A DNA stretch of 43,503 nucleotides. It comes from Amulumruptor sp947039275. GTDB taxonomy: Bacteria; Bacteroidota; Bacteroidia; Bacteroidales; Muribaculaceae. The stretch's first letter is position 1; the number at the start of each line of letters is the position of its first letter. The notes under the pieces were generated by a model. It was not told the DNA's origin, searched no databases, and saw only the letters and a list, made by a program, of their open reading frames with translations. The stretch spans positions 1 to 43,503 of the forward strand of contig CAMQYL010000025.1 of assembly GCA_947039275.1 (NCBI GenBank), read 5' to 3'. Positions 7,390 to 15,826 of this stretch are shown here, in pieces. A program made the translations under genes and the position numbers.

Positions 7390-9006
7390 ATGGTTATCGA
7401 CCTCCCTCCCTCAGTCAACCGCCATGACAGGCAGCTTGAACTTGCCGGACCGACTATCGTGATAGGAGCCAATGGCAGCGGCAAATCGCGGTTTACGCGC
7501 CGCATGCGCAGCGACCTCGGCGACAGGGCATTTACAATCTCCGCTCTCCATGGACTTTATGATCCAGACTATCATGATGAATCTCCGGTGTCGGTAGAGA
7601 CAATGTATGCGTCCATGCCGCTTGCCGATGTGTATGTGGCTCCACGCAATCAGCTTGAGATGTTGCTGCGGATGCTCCTCAACGAGGAGGTGGGGCTTCT
7701 GATGCAGAGCAAGATAGCCGGCTCTGACTCGTCACCGCGTAGCCAGACTCGTCTTGACAGGATGATGAAGGTGTGGAGCGAGATATTTCCTGACAACGAG
7801 ATACTTCCGGTCAACGGCAAACTGCTGCTGACCCGCGGAGTCTCCAATCCATCGTCATACACTCCACATAAACTCTCTACCGGTGAGAAGGCTGTGCTAT
7901 ACTATATCAGCGCGATGCTGTTTGCGCCGAAAAAGTCTGTGGTGTTTGTCGATGATCCAGCCATGTTCATGCACCCCTCGGTGGCAGAAAACCTATGGAA
8001 CCATCTCGAATCGCTCCGTCCTGACTGCCACCTGATCTACACCACGCATGACCTCGACTTCGCGTCAAGCCGTAATGCCGGAGCCATAATATGGGTCAGA
8101 GACTATGATGCCCGCGAGGTCAGATGGGATTATGACATACTGCCAGCCGACAAGGGGCTGACTGACGAGATATATCTCGCCATACTCGGGTCGCGCCGCC
8201 CGGTGCTTTTTATAGAAGGAGACGGTGTCAACAGCATAGACGCGAAGCTGTATCCGCTGATATTCAAGGACTTTACAGTGAAGTCTCTCGGGTCATGCAA
8301 CAAGGTCATAGAGGCTACACGCTCGTTTAATGACCTCAAAGGTTTCCATCATCTTGACAGCCACGGCATAGTTGACCGCGACCGTCGAGACGCTACAGAG
8401 GTGGCATATCTCAGACGCAAAGGGATTTTCGTGCCTGACGTGGCTGAGATAGAGAATATACTGATGCTTGAGGAGGTCATCCGCACAGTGGCTGCATCAT
8501 GCGGCAAGAATGAGGATGTGGCTTTTGCCAAGGTGAAAAAGAGTATAATGGGGCAGTTTCGCACCGACCTGCGCCGCCAGGCTCTGCTGCATACACGCCA
8601 GAGGGTCAAGCGCACCATGGAGTACAGGGTAGACGGTCGGTTCAACAATATCAACGAGCTTGAAGACCACATTGACGACCTCGTGCACGAAATCAATCCG
8701 AGGGCGATGTATGAAAAGTTCTGCCGCGAGTTTAATGACTATCTGCGCACCGACGACTACGCATCGGTACTCAGGGTGTATAATCAGAAATCGATGGTTC
8801 CTGGCAGCAATGTCGCCGGAGTGTGCGGACTCAAAGACCGCAATGCCTACCTGCGCCGCATCCTTGACCTGCTACGTGCCGATGGCGCGCCAGCTGCGCG
8901 GATACGCGCTGCCATAATCCGCTGTTTTGGATTTGATGTCCCCGATGGCGCCGACAGTGCCTCACTTGCACCAACTAAGCTACAGATTGATGACAAAGAA
9001 AGGTAA
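7390..9006 (+). CDS. AAA-family ATPase fused to a DUF4435 (TOPRIM-like) domain
   Basis: A 538-residue two-domain protein. The ABC/AAA15-type ATPase covers about residues 1-255: Walker A GANGSGKS (26-33), signature LSTGEK (162-167), Walker B VVFVDDP (184-190), and switch His220 in TTHD. The DUF4435 half covers about 270-520 with TOPRIM-like acidic residues: Glu276 in FIEGD, Asp329/Asp331 in VDRDRR, and Glu353/Glu355 in AEIENIL. Known: the anti-phage PARIS system pairs an AAA15 ATPase (AriA) with a DUF4435 effector (AriB), and fused forms are reported. Whether this gene is a defence protein is inference, since a housekeeping or repair role is also possible. It overlaps menA by 17 bp and is bounded upstream by a family-C repeat. 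Confidence 0.85.
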   Translation: MVIDLPPSVNRHDRQLELAGPTIVIGANGSGKSRFTRRMRSDLGDRAFTISALHGLYDPDYHDESPVSVETMYASMPLADVYVAPRNQLEMLLRMLLNEEVGLLMQSKIAGSDSSPRSQTRLDRMMKVWSEIFPDNEILPVNGKLLLTRGVSNPSSYTPHKLSTGEKAVLYYISAMLFAPKKSVVFVDDPAMFMHPSVAENLWNHLESLRPDCHLIYTTHDLDFASSRNAGAIIWVRDYDAREVRWDYDILPADKGLTDEIYLAILGSRRPVLFIEGDGVNSIDAKLYPLIFKDFTVKSLGSCNKVIEATRSFNDLKGFHHLDSHGIVDRDRRDATEVAYLRRKGIFVPDVAEIENILMLEEVIRTVAASCGKNEDVAFAKVKKSIMGQFRTDLRRQALLHTRQRVKRTMEYRVDGRFNNINELEDHIDDLVHEINPRAMYEKFCREFNDYLRTDDYASVLRVYNQKSMVPGSNVAGVCGLKDRNAYLRRILDLLRADGAPAARIRAAIIRCFGFDVPDGADSASLAPTKLQIDDKER

Positions 9007-9877
9007 GGCATGGATAGAGGCGATGCGCCTGCGCACCATCCCGGTGTCGGTGGCTGGCGTGGTGACAGCACTGGGACTGTGCATGATGCAGGGCAGCGAT
9101 ATCCGCTGGATGCCGTGGGTGCTATGCATGCTGTTTGCTGTGCTGGCTCAGATAGCGTCAAATTTCGGCAACGAATACTTTGACTATAAAGACGGCCTTG
9201 ACCGCCCTGGACGCGAAGGTCCGCGCCGCGGTGTGACCGAGGGTGACCTGACTCCGCAAGCCATGAAGCGCGCCACCTTTGCCACACTTGGCGTGGCTTG
9301 TGCCTGCGGGTGCGGACTGATCTATTGGGGCGGCTGGTGGCTGATAGCTGCCGGGGTTGTAATAGCCGTGGCTGCGCTTGCCTACAGTGCCGGTCCGTAT
9401 CCGCTGAGCCGTCATGGACTGGGAGAGGTGGCTGTGGTGCTGTTTTTCGGACTCGTACCGGTGTTGCTGACATCGTGGCTCATCACGGGTTTGCAGCCTG
9501 AGTGGACGCAGTGGTGCGCGGCTCTCGGCATGGGGCTGCTCGGCGCGAATGTGCTTGTGGTCAACAACTACCGTGACCGCGCCGATGACGAGGCGGTGGG
9601 CAAGCACACGCTTGCTGTGCGTTGGGGTAGCCGTGCGATGGTGTGGCTTTATGCAGCCAACGCATTGGCTGGAGTAGGGTTGACGCTGCCTGTCTGGATA
9701 ACCTTGAATGCCTGGCTGGCAGTGATACCTGTAGCGATGTATGCAGGACTGCTTATGCCGCTGTGCCGTCGCATGTCACGAGAAAGCGGACGTTCGCTCA
9801 ACCGTCTGCTGGGAGCAACCGCCCGCGCCATGGTGCTTTACGCCCTGACCTTCTTCGTAGCCGGACTCGCCTCATGA
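8990..9877 (+). CDS. menA: 1,4-dihydroxy-2-naphthoate polyprenyltransferase
   Basis: A 295-residue UbiA-superfamily membrane enzyme that attaches the polyprenyl tail to dihydroxynaphthoate, giving demethylmenaquinone in the inner membrane. The first Asp-rich motif is NEYFDYKDGLD and the second is NNYRDRADDEAVGKHT; about eight to nine hydrophobic helices follow the start. The frame opens at 8927, but MTKKGKAWIEAMRLRT at 8990 is the usual MenA start and gives a 17-bp overlap with the ATPase gene. That overlap implies translational coupling to it. No other men genes are in the window. Confidence 0.93.
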   Translation: MTKKGKAWIEAMRLRTIPVSVAGVVTALGLCMMQGSDIRWMPWVLCMLFAVLAQIASNFGNEYFDYKDGLDRPGREGPRRGVTEGDLTPQAMKRATFATLGVACACGCGLIYWGGWWLIAAGVVIAVAALAYSAGPYPLSRHGLGEVAVVLFFGLVPVLLTSWLITGLQPEWTQWCAALGMGLLGANVLVVNNYRDRADDEAVGKHTLAVRWGSRAMVWLYAANALAGVGLTLPVWITLNAWLAVIPVAMYAGLLMPLCRRMSRESGRSLNRLLGATARAMVLYALTFFVAGLAS

Positions 9878-9941
9878 AAGATGAGGGAGATAGACATCCA
9901 CCCCTTTCCCTTATAATGCTATCCATTAAAGGTCAGCCTAC

Positions 9942-10020
9942 TGTAGGGACGCGGCGTGCCGCGTCATCAAACGCAATATACATCGCCTGGTACGATGACG
10001 CGGCACGCCGCGTCCCTACG
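9942..10020. repeat. Paired palindromic repeat, family B
   Basis: Left arm 9942-9968 is TGTAGG plus the palindrome GACGCGGCGTGCCGCGTC and ATC. Right arm 9994-10020 is the inverted copy ending GTCCCTACG. The spacer is 25 bp. The architecture matches families A and C, but the palindrome differs. Spacer and right flank are shared with the one-armed copy at 11085-11142. Confidence 0.9.
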
Positions 10021-10069
10021 TCCATGTGTATCCGTGTCAAGTGAATAGCATTGCCATACACCCCTGCAA

Positions 10070-10156
10070 TCAGGCTGGGGTGCAGTCGAAGCCGGTGAGT
10101 TTTACCGCCTTGATGATATCGGCGTAGGCGAAATTTCTGCTGACGATAGCTCGCAT
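10070..10156 (-). CDS. Possible 28-residue small ORF or gene remnant
   Basis: An ATG-started frame encodes 28 residues beginning MRAIVSRNFAYADIIKAV and ending FDCTPA before a stop. It is amphipathic in appearance, but no family is recognised. It may be a real small protein, the end of a decayed gene, or chance. Its only support is a proper start and stop in a gap of otherwise repeat-free sequence. Confidence 0.2.
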   Translation of the reverse strand: MRAIVSRNFAYADIIKAVKLTGFDCTPA

Positions 10157-10205
10157 AAAACAAAAGGAGTGTCCGCCGTGTTAAATATTCGTAAGTACGA
10201 CCGCC

Positions 10206-10892
10206 ATGGATTCTATGTATGAAGTATTGATGCAGCTGCCGCTCTTCAAAGGAGTGAGCTATGACTGTATCTCCAATATAATCACCTCCACACCTTTCCA
10301 CTTCCTGAAATACCCTCAGGGAGAGGTAATCGTGCAGCCAGAAGAACCCTGCACCCACATAAAGTTCGTCATCTCAGGCAGTGTCAGGATGACCACCACC
10401 AACGATGACGGACGATTTAAGCTGCAGCAGACGCTCAAAGCTCCGGATGTGCTGTCACCGCAATATCTGTTTGGTCACCACACTTACTATCCCGCTCTTG
10501 TGACGGCACGGGAAGCGACCGGAATACTGCAATTGGCAAAGCAGGACTATATCAAACTGCTGCAATCTGACGAGGTGTTTCTGTATAATTATATGAATAT
10601 ACTGTGCATGTCGGCGCAAAAGGCTATGGGCGGCATGCTCAAACTCACCCACGGTGCCATGGAGGACCGTCTGGCGTTCTGGGTGATCAATCTGACGCAG
10701 CCGTCAAGCCTTGATGTAGCGATAACGAGCAAGCTGCGTGACCTGTACAGCATATTCGGGGTACAGCGCACCACATTCATGACGGCTCTTGACACCATGA
10801 AGGATATGGGGCTGGTGGAGTATGACCAGAACGGCATCCGATTCATCAACCGCAAGGGACTCATCGACCTCCTCGTCTCGCGCTACAATTAA
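10206..10892 (+). CDS. Crp/Fnr-family transcriptional regulator
   Basis: A 228-residue regulator with an N-terminal cyclic-nucleotide-binding-type beta-roll (about residues 15-120), a dimerisation helix, and a C-terminal winged helix-turn-helix (about 150-225; recognition region SIFGVQRTTFMTALDTMKD). There is no N-terminal cysteine cluster, so it is not an FNR-type iron-sulphur sensor, and the residues expected of a strict cAMP site are not evident, so the ligand is unknown. MDSMYEVLMQLPLF is the usual opening for Bacteroidales members. It is monocistronic, with repeats on both sides. Confidence 0.88.
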   Translation: MDSMYEVLMQLPLFKGVSYDCISNIITSTPFHFLKYPQGEVIVQPEEPCTHIKFVISGSVRMTTTNDDGRFKLQQTLKAPDVLSPQYLFGHHTYYPALVTAREATGILQLAKQDYIKLLQSDEVFLYNYMNILCMSAQKAMGGMLKLTHGAMEDRLAFWVINLTQPSSLDVAITSKLRDLYSIFGVQRTTFMTALDTMKDMGLVEYDQNGIRFINRKGLIDLLVSRYN

Positions 10893-10955
10893 ATAAGTTA
10901 CCTCATAATCCCCCAATTTGTAGGGAGGGTGTTGCAGAACTGGAACTCCTCGACT

Positions 10956-11048
10956 TGTAGGGACATGCCATGGCATGTCAGCCTTCATTATGTGTGGTTT
11001 AAACGGTCATAGACAGTCAAATCAGACATGCCATGGCATGTCCCTACA
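10956..11048. repeat. Paired palindromic repeat, family A (copy 1)
   Basis: Left arm 10956-10979 has the palindrome GACATGCCATGGCATGTC behind TGTAGG. Right arm 11025-11048 is the inverted copy ending TCCCTACA. At 45 bp the spacer is the longest of the set. Both palindromes have an AT centre and are fully symmetric. It lies between convergent genes. A further TTTGTAGGGA fragment is at 10917-10926. Confidence 0.88.
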
Positions 11049-11084
11049 GCCTTTGCCGCGATTTTTTGGGGGGACTACAACACA

Positions 11085-11142
11085 CTCATCAAACGCACGG
11101 CACATCGCATAGTACGATGACGCGGCACGCCGCGTCCCTACG
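11085..11142. repeat. One-armed palindromic repeat, family B
   Basis: The right arm (11116-11142) is identical to that of the family-B element at 9994-10020, and the spacer CATCAAACGC... is also shared, but the left arm is missing. The flank CGTCCATGTG after the arm is shared as well. It lies just after the stop of the minus-strand DUF6377 gene. Confidence 0.85.
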
Positions 11143-11163
11143 TCCATGTGATTTCCATGGTCG

Positions 11164-12804
11164 TTAATTGATGGCTTCGATGGTCATCAGGTCTGACTCG
11201 AAGGTGTCGCGGTTGATGGCGCGTGTCTTCAGGCGGTTGCGGTAGGTGTAGATGGTGTTGATTGACACTCCGAGGAAGCGCGCCATGCGATGGCTGTCGG
11301 TGATGCCCATGCGCAGAAATGCGAGTATGCGCAGTTCGGGATTGAGTTTTCCCCCTTCAGGTATAGGCAGCTGGGAGTCAGGTTTCATCAGGCTGTTTGC
11401 CTGGGTGATGAAGTCGGGGTAGACTGTCAGAAAAGCGTTGTCAAACAGGGTGGCGAACATTTTGTCCTGTTCCGATCTCAGTGACCCGCCCTTGATCAGC
11501 GTTTGCAAGTCTTCGATCTGTCCGGCTGTGATTTTGCGTCCTGCCAAACGTATGAGTTCGTCAAATTTGTCGGCAAACAGGCTCGTAAGTTCCATGAACC
11601 GAGCCAGTCCGTTCTCTTTGGTTTCGTTAGCCGTGGCAAGACGCGATTTCAGCAATTCGAGTTTTTTTAGGTCGTGTCGACGCTTGGCAAGTATAAGCAA
11701 TAGGGATGTAAGGGCGATGACCAGACAAGCCGCGAGCACCGTCATCCACGAGAGCTTGCGGTTATCAGACCGCGTGTAGGCTTCGATGATATGCGGCACA
11801 GCCTGAAACGCCTCGATGGAGCGTACTGCGGAGCCTGATTCAAGCGATTGTCCAAGCCCGGCGGTCATCAGGTCGTAGCTTTGTGATATCTTGTCAAGGT
11901 CATAGAGCGCACGGCTCAGCCTGATGAGCGCGACCCCCTCCAACACCTGGTTACGGGCATCGCTGAGCGCGCCGAGAGCGTAGAAGTATGCCGCAGTATT
12001 GTTTTGCCCGGTGCGGTAGTAGAAATCGCCGGCACGGGTGGCTGCGCGAGCGAAAATATGGGATTCTATAGGCAGATGAGCCACTAACTCCACATATCCA
12101 GCCATTGCGGCAGTGTTGTCGCCCAGCAGTTCGGATTTCTGGGCTGTGAGGAGGATAAGGAGGGGGCTGCGGGGCGGAAGCATTGATATTAGCGAGTCGC
12201 TGTAGGCTATCGAACGCATCTCATAGTCGTGGCGTAGGGGTATACGGGCATAGAGGTCGGCGATATACAGCATCATCTTGTTGCCAGCCTCGAAGTATGC
12301 CATGCGGTTCTGTGGATAGATGCGGCTGCTTTCATCCATGAAGCCGTTATAGCCTTCGAGCACTACTCCTGTCACTGGCATGTCGGCAAATATATGCAGC
12401 CGCATCCGCTGAGCCAGTATGCTGTCTCCTCCGATACGGGCGGCTTCCTCTCCGATGCGGTAGTAGGTGATGCAGCTGTCCATGTCAAGCGTTTCGTACA
12501 TGGCCGCTATGGTGTCATAGACCAGGGCTTTAGCCAGCGGAGGCTGCGAGTCGGCACGGTCTTTCAGCCGTTGTATGCTGTCCATCAGTGCCGGTATCGC
12601 CTTTTTGTTGTCATTGAGAGCTGTATGGAGCAATTTGAGCGCATCGTCAAGAGACGATGGCAGCTCGGTCTTGGCGGGAGGCAGTGCATCTGTCGTGACG
12701 GCAGCGCGCAGCGATGGTGAGGTCGCTGTCATTAACAAGCATATGACAGCGGTGATGATTGCGAGGCGCAGCGATGGATAGGACTTAAGATGGATACCTG
12801 CCAT
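11164..12804 (-). CDS. Membrane TPR/HTH transcriptional regulator, DUF6377 type
   Basis: A 546-residue protein with a signal-anchor or signal peptide (about 12-34), a periplasmic helical TPR-like region (about 45-350), one transmembrane segment (about 357-378, TVLAACLVIALTSLLLIL), a basic/coiled linker, and a cytoplasmic C-terminal domain ending in a helix-turn-helix (about 500-535, MARFLGVSINTIYTYRNRL). This layout is that of Bacteroidales DUF6377 regulators, thought to sense a periplasmic signal and act on DNA from the membrane; some lie beside polysaccharide-use loci. None is present here. The upstream gene on the same strand is a choloylglycine-hydrolase-family enzyme, 95 bp away. It has its own strong promoter at 12837-12868. 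Confidence 0.82.
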   Translation of the reverse strand: MAGIHLKSYPSLRLAIITAVICLLMTATSPSLRAAVTTDALPPAKTELPSSLDDALKLLHTALNDNKKAIPALMDSIQRLKDRADSQPPLAKALVYDTIAAMYETLDMDSCITYYRIGEEAARIGGDSILAQRMRLHIFADMPVTGVVLEGYNGFMDESSRIYPQNRMAYFEAGNKMMLYIADLYARIPLRHDYEMRSIAYSDSLISMLPPRSPLLILLTAQKSELLGDNTAAMAGYVELVAHLPIESHIFARAATRAGDFYYRTGQNNTAAYFYALGALSDARNQVLEGVALIRLSRALYDLDKISQSYDLMTAGLGQSLESGSAVRSIEAFQAVPHIIEAYTRSDNRKLSWMTVLAACLVIALTSLLLILAKRRHDLKKLELLKSRLATANETKENGLARFMELTSLFADKFDELIRLAGRKITAGQIEDLQTLIKGGSLRSEQDKMFATLFDNAFLTVYPDFITQANSLMKPDSQLPIPEGGKLNPELRILAFLRMGITDSHRMARFLGVSINTIYTYRNRLKTRAINRDTFESDLMTIEAIN

Positions 12805-12836
12805 AAATGTGACGATGCGGTTTTATGTATGATAGG

Positions 12837-12868
12837 CAAAATTAATCTTTTTTGCCCACATGCACAAA
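12837..12868 (-). promoter_or_regulatory. Consensus promoter for the DUF6377 regulator
   Basis: On the minus strand, TTTG (12868-12865), a 20-bp spacer, then TAATTTTG (12844-12837). It matches the Bacteroidetes primary sigma consensus at every defined base. The predicted transcript starts near 12833, giving a leader of about 29 nt. Confidence 0.82.
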
Positions 12869-12899
12869 ACCGCATATTTGCTGATCTCCGACTGTCTCT

Positions 12900-13970
12900 T
12901 TACTTCACTTTTATGTAGGAGATGGGGGTGGTGGAGGAATCGAGCGAGTGGTACTGGTATTTGACCTTGCTGAAGTCTATGGTCTTGAGGTCTATGGCGC
13001 GGATATTGCGGTCGCTCTGTGTATGGTAGTAAATGACCAGATTGGTCACATCGGTGGAGCATGTCCATTGTGTAGCTGACAGCATGTCGGTGATAGGTGC
13101 ATCAAGAGGTTCAGTGGTGCCTTGGGGTACATCAAGGTTGTTGAGTATCTGGAATGACTGCATCACAGTGGCATACGGAGTGGCTTGCAGTCTTGCGGTG
13201 CCTTGCAGCATGGCGGCACGGACAAATCTTGACGGCGAGGAGAAATCGCCTGGCAGACCAAGCATCCCTGTGCCGTTGCTGAATGACTGCAATTCCACTC
13301 CGTCGAGTCTGTGCGGAGCGGCAATGCCAGGGTGGAGGTTGATGTAGTTGTTGAGGTTGGTCAGGTGCCAGTCGTATGACGGCGAATTGGCAAGCACACC
13401 GATGCTGTCGTAGAATCGGGCATTGCCGTCGATTATCTCCAGTATGATCTGACGGCCGTCAGCCTGGGTGAAACGCCAGTGTGCGGTCTCGCCTCCGGGG
13501 ACGGAGTGGGATATGCGTGAGGCATTGATGAATTTCACCACATCATCCAGATTGGAGCATGTGCCTAATATCATGCTTACGAGCTGCAGGTCACCCACGG
13601 TTATGGATGCCTGTGACTGGATGTACTCCGGGTAACGTCCGTAGCCAGGGAAGAAAAACAGCTCGGCACAGAGGTGCGCCTCGTTGATGCCGTCTACTAT
13701 GATTTCGGGCGCACCGGCGGTCAAGCCTACGAATCCATAACGTGCCGTCTCTGACATACCTTTTTCGGCAGATGTGGCGTAGGCTTGCAGCAGATGTCCG
13801 CGGGGCACTACCACATACTGACTCTCATATTTTGATTTGCTCCAGTCCACGGTGCGCGATGTCACGACATCGCCGTTGGCGCTTCGGAGAGTGATGCCCG
13901 TGCACGGATAGGCTGACTGTATGGATAGAAGGGAGATGATGGCAGCGGTTAGCGATAATCTGATATTCAT
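12900..13970 (-). CDS. Secreted choloylglycine hydrolase-family amidase (bile salt hydrolase / penicillin V acylase type)
   Basis: A 356-residue Ntn hydrolase that cleaves linear amide bonds. A signal peptide precedes Cys23, which becomes the N-terminal nucleophile after cleavage (AYP|CTGITL). Spacing of the other active-site residues fits the family when counted from the cysteine: Arg39, Asp42 (SRTVDW), Asn195 (LANSPSYDW) and Arg248 (FSSPSRF). Gut Bacteroidales homologues include bile salt hydrolases; sequence alone does not separate bile-salt from penicillin V or acyl-homoserine-lactone specificity. The mature enzyme is predicted to be periplasmic. It is followed on the same strand by the DUF6377 regulator. 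No clear consensus promoter was found upstream. Confidence 0.88.
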   Translation of the reverse strand: MNIRLSLTAAIISLLSIQSAYPCTGITLRSANGDVVTSRTVDWSKSKYESQYVVVPRGHLLQAYATSAEKGMSETARYGFVGLTAGAPEIIVDGINEAHLCAELFFFPGYGRYPEYIQSQASITVGDLQLVSMILGTCSNLDDVVKFINASRISHSVPGGETAHWRFTQADGRQIILEIIDGNARFYDSIGVLANSPSYDWHLTNLNNYINLHPGIAAPHRLDGVELQSFSNGTGMLGLPGDFSSPSRFVRAAMLQGTARLQATPYATVMQSFQILNNLDVPQGTTEPLDAPITDMLSATQWTCSTDVTNLVIYYHTQSDRNIRAIDLKTIDFSKVKYQYHSLDSSTTPISYIKVK

Positions 13971-14069
13971 TGGGATAAGTATGATTGATGAGTAGGGATA
14001 GAATAGCTTTTATTATACAGAACAATTTTGGCCCTGTTGATGTCGCAGCAAGCAAGGATAATTAACATT

Positions 14070-14101
14070 TTTGGTAATATCGGCAGTATGATGTATCTTT
14101 G
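14070..14101 (+). promoter_or_regulatory. Consensus promoter for the glycosyltransferase-radC operon
   Basis: TTTG (14070-14073), a 20-bp spacer, TATCTTTG (14094-14101). Every defined consensus base matches. If transcription starts four bases after the box, the 5' leader before the ATG at 14110 is only about five nucleotides. Confidence 0.82.
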
Positions 14102-14109
14102 TTTGTGTC

Positions 14110-15123
14110 ATGAAAAAGAAGTTTTCGGTCATTGTCCCGGTATATAACCGCATCGATGAGGTCAGAGACCTCCTTGAAAGCCTTGCCGCCCAGACATCGG
14201 GCGATTTTGAAGTGATAATCGTTGAGGACGGTTCCACGATGCCTTGTGAAGAGGCGGTGGAGCAATACCGCGATGCGCTTGACCTGAAATATTTCCGTAA
14301 GGACAACGAAGGGCGTTCCATCGCACGCAACTATGGCATGGAGCGCAGCGAAGGTGACTATCTTGTGTTTTTCGACAGCGACTGTGTCATCCCTCCGCAT
14401 TATTTTGAGAATCTTGCCAAGGCTCTCTCTGAGACACCATCCGACAGTTTCGGCGGCCCCGATGCAGCCCACGAGTCGTTTACCGACACGCAGAAAGCCA
14501 TCAACTATGCCATGACCTCGTTTCTGACCACGGGCGGCATACGCGGAGGCAAGGTGCAGATGGAGAAATTCGTGCCCCGCACCTTTAATATGGGCTTCTC
14601 GCGTGAGGTCTATGACAAGGTGGGAGGTTTCCGCGAGATGTTTTCGGAGGATATAGATATGAGCACGCGTATTTCCCGTGCCGGATTTGCCTCAGCCCTC
14701 TACCGTCAGTGTCCGGTGTGGCACAAACGCAGGGTGGACTTCCGCAAGTTCTGGAGGCAGGTGCACGTGTTCGGCATGTCACGCATCACGCTCAAGCTCC
14801 TCTATCCCGGGTCGCTCAAGGCGGTGCATACGCTTCCGGCATTGGCGGTGATAATGGGTTGTGTGCTTGTCGTCATGGGCATATTCGTGTCGCCATGGTG
14901 GCTGCTCCCTCTCGGGCTGTATCTTGCAGCCATTTTTGCCGATGCCTGCGTCAGGACCCGCAGCCTCAAAGTGGCTCTGCTCTCTCTCCCTGCCTCGGTG
15001 ATACAGATATGCGGCTACGGCACAGGCTTCCTGCGGGCTTATGTTGACAAGATACTCCTCGGGCATGGACGTGATCTGGCGCAGGAGATTGAAGTGCGTA
15101 AGGGCGCCAACGAGAAACTGTAA
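14110..15123 (+). CDS. Family 2 glycosyltransferase with C-terminal membrane segments
   Basis: A 337-residue GT-A glycosyltransferase. It opens FSVIVPVYNRIDEVRDLLES, with the nucleotide-binding VEDGS and the metal-binding DXD motif in FFDSDC (about residues 93-98), and an ED in MFSEDIDMS as probable catalytic base region. The last ~80 residues hold two to three hydrophobic segments, so it is inner-membrane anchored. It probably transfers a sugar in surface-polysaccharide or glycolipid synthesis, but acceptor and donor are unknown. It is 16 bp upstream of radC and driven by a consensus promoter with a nearly absent leader. Confidence 0.88.
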   Translation: MKKKFSVIVPVYNRIDEVRDLLESLAAQTSGDFEVIIVEDGSTMPCEEAVEQYRDALDLKYFRKDNEGRSIARNYGMERSEGDYLVFFDSDCVIPPHYFENLAKALSETPSDSFGGPDAAHESFTDTQKAINYAMTSFLTTGGIRGGKVQMEKFVPRTFNMGFSREVYDKVGGFREMFSEDIDMSTRISRAGFASALYRQCPVWHKRRVDFRKFWRQVHVFGMSRITLKLLYPGSLKAVHTLPALAVIMGCVLVVMGIFVSPWWLLPLGLYLAAIFADACVRTRSLKVALLSLPASVIQICGYGTGFLRAYVDKILLGHGRDLAQEIEVRKGANEKL

Positions 15124-15139
15124 CATCCTTCTCCGTCAT

Positions 15140-15826
15140 ATGAAGATATCCGAACTCAATGAGGCTGACAAGCCGCGTGAAAAGGCTCTCGCCAACGGCA
15201 TAGAGTCGCTGACCGATGCCGAACTGCTTGCCATCTTGATGGGCACAGGGCAGCCTGGCACAAATGTGGTGGAGCTGGCGCAGAAGATGCTCGGACACTG
15301 CGACAACCGTCTGGAGCGGTTTGCGCGTATGAGCGTGGCGGAGATGATGAGGGAATTTCACGGCGTGGGGCGCGCCAAGGCTGTGACCATAAAGGCTGCG
15401 CTGACCTTAGGGTCGCGGGCTAAGTCTGCCGAGATGAGCGATGTGCGCACCACGGTGTTCTCCTCGCCCAAACTCGTCTATGACTACATGTGGGACAAGC
15501 TCTCGCGCATCGACCACGAGGAGTTTCACGTGTTGCTGCTGTCCAGAGCAGCTACTCTCAAGTCGCGCATATGCGTCAGCCGTGGAGGCACTGCCGCCAC
15601 CGTGGTGGATGTGAAGATTGTGATGCGTCACGCCGTGGAGCATCTTGCCGACTCGATGATACTGGTCCACAACCATCCGAGCGGCACCCTGCGCCCCAGC
15701 CCCCAGGACGATGACCTGACCGACCGCATAGCCAAGGCAGGCAAGCTGTTCGGCATCCCGGTACGTGACCATCTGATAGTCACCGCGCGAGGCTACTACT
15801 CATACCATGACGAGGGGCGCTTATGA
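15140..15826 (+). CDS. radC: RadC-family JAB-domain protein
   Basis: A 228-residue protein with an N-terminal helix-hairpin-helix-like region (about residues 40-80, FHGVGRAKAVTIKAAL) and a C-terminal JAB/MPN metallo-hydrolase-like domain with HNHPSG and a following Asp (SPQDDDLT). It is traditionally named a DNA repair protein, but its biochemical role is not settled. The frame extends upstream to 15041, inside the glycosyltransferase gene; MKISELNEADKPREK at 15140 is the standard RadC start and leaves a 16-bp gap, implying an operon. Confidence 0.93.
   Translation: MKISELNEADKPREKALANGIESLTDAELLAILMGTGQPGTNVVELAQKMLGHCDNRLERFARMSVAEMMREFHGVGRAKAVTIKAALTLGSRAKSAEMSDVRTTVFSSPKLVYDYMWDKLSRIDHEEFHVLLLSRAATLKSRICVSRGGTAATVVDVKIVMRHAVEHLADSMILVHNHPSGTLRPSPQDDDLTDRIAKAGKLFGIPVRDHLIVTARGYYSYHDEGRL

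Larger units (their letters stand above)
9878..10205. other. Intergenic region menA-Crp (328 bp)
   Basis: It contains the family-B paired repeat (9942-10020) and a possible 28-codon minus-strand ORF (10070-10156). No clear TAnnTTTG promoter was found for the regulator that follows. Confidence 0.6.

Noticed and set aside
8927..8989. Longer N-terminus for MenA
   Set aside because: The added residues lie inside the ATPase gene and do not look like MenA; the Met at 8990 begins the conserved family sequence.
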